From NCBI GenBank assembly GCA_021780625.1, contig JAJXYI010000007.1, forward strand, positions 1,200-7,409: DNA of 6,210 nt. The letters are read 5' to 3'. The translations under genes and the position numbers were made by a program. The notes under the pieces are model-generated. The model did no database searches and was not told the DNA's origin. It saw only the letters and a list, made by a program, of their open reading frames with translations. Origin of the DNA: a bacterium (lineage in GTDB: Bacteria > Verrucomicrobiota > Verrucomicrobiae > Opitutales > Opitutaceae). Positions 5,847 through 6,210 of the stretch are shown here, in pieces. Positions within the stretch are counted from its first letter, which is position 1. Every line of letters starts with the position of its first letter.

Positions 5847-6210
5847 ATGAAAATCGACGACGCCTACCCAAAACTGGTTGAACGACTCAAGCGTATCCAC
5901 ACGATCTATACCGTCGCGGACCTCCTGGTCTGGGACGAGCAGGTCAACCTGCCTCCGGGCGGGGTGGACCGCCGCGCGGAGCAGAACGCGCTCATGGCGG
6001 AGCTCCAGCACCGCGAGGCGTCGGATCCGGCGCTCGGGGAGCTCATCGGGGCGCTGGAGGGCGAGGCTTCGGCGCTCGATGCGTCCCAGGCGGCCGTCGT
6101 GCGCCAGGCGAGGCGGGACCACGACCGGGCGGCGCGGCTGCCGGCGGAGTTCGTGCGCGAGAAGGCGGAGCTCAGCAGCCGGGCGTTTCATGCCTGGGCC
6201 GAGGCGAAGC
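5847..6210 (+). CDS. M32-family metallocarboxypeptidase (Taq type), N-terminal part only
   Basis: The frame is open from the ATG at 5847 to the window end, giving 121 residues. The start YPKLVERLKRIHTIYTVADL, then LLVWDEQVNLPPGGVDRRAEQ (about 26-46), matches the conserved opening of M32 carboxypeptidases, where the consensus reads roughly LLxWDQxTxMPxGGxxxRAxQ. The end (LSSRAFHAWAEAK) also fits the family. M32 enzymes are cytoplasmic, all-helical, metal-dependent exopeptidases of about 500 residues that remove C-terminal amino acids; the HEXXH zinc site lies far downstream and is not in this window. There is no signal peptide, unlike the two genes before it. The ATG is one base after the upstream stop and has no Shine-Dalgarno sequence, so translation may depend on ribosomes finishing the DUF4097-like gene. 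Confidence 0.92.
   Translation, partial: MKIDDAYPKLVERLKRIHTIYTVADLLVWDEQVNLPPGGVDRRAEQNALMAELQHREASDPALGELIGALEGEASALDASQAAVVRQARRDHDRAARLPAEFVREKAELSSRAFHAWAEAK

Overview
The window is GC-rich, densely coded bacterial DNA. It holds six protein genes, two of them cut by the window edges, and no RNA genes, insertion sequences, CRISPR arrays or long repeats that I can see. A LolCDE-type lipoprotein transporter and proteins with Sec signal peptides point to a Gram-negative (diderm) organism. The mix of families (LolC/E-LolD, a secreted EEP-fold nuclease, a DUF4097-type beta-repeat protein, an M32 carboxypeptidase) together with the high GC and patchy Shine-Dalgarno use would fit Verrucomicrobiota, perhaps Opitutaceae. 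That placement is an impression, not something the sequence proves.

Layout, left to right. (1) Positions 1-1859, plus strand: the end of a LolC/LolE-type permease overlaps by 4 bases the start of its LolD-type ATPase. This is a standard operon for moving lipoproteins out of the inner membrane. (2) 1984-2427, plus strand: a small stand-alone protein made of two CBS domains, probably a nucleotide-sensing module, behind a 124-base gap that may carry its promoter. (3) 3241-2405, minus strand: an orphan ABC ATPase of the ModF/YlmA kind, converging on the CBS gene and overlapping its 3' end by 23 bases. (4) 3242-3306: a 65-base divergent spacer that must serve the minus-strand ATPase and the plus-strand operon that follows. 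(5) 3307-6210, plus strand: a tight run of three genes with gaps of 4 and 1 bases. They are an exported endonuclease/exonuclease/phosphatase-fold protein with an OB-like C-terminal region, an exported DUF4097-like beta-repeat protein, and the N-terminal third or less of an M32 carboxypeptidase that runs off the window.

Most of this is ordinary core or near-core content. I did not find a clear new defence, mobile or RNA system. The parts most worth a second look are the secreted nuclease with its added C-terminal domain and altered active-site support residue, its tight linkage to the beta-repeat envelope protein, and the crowded divergent and convergent junctions around the orphan ABC ATPase.
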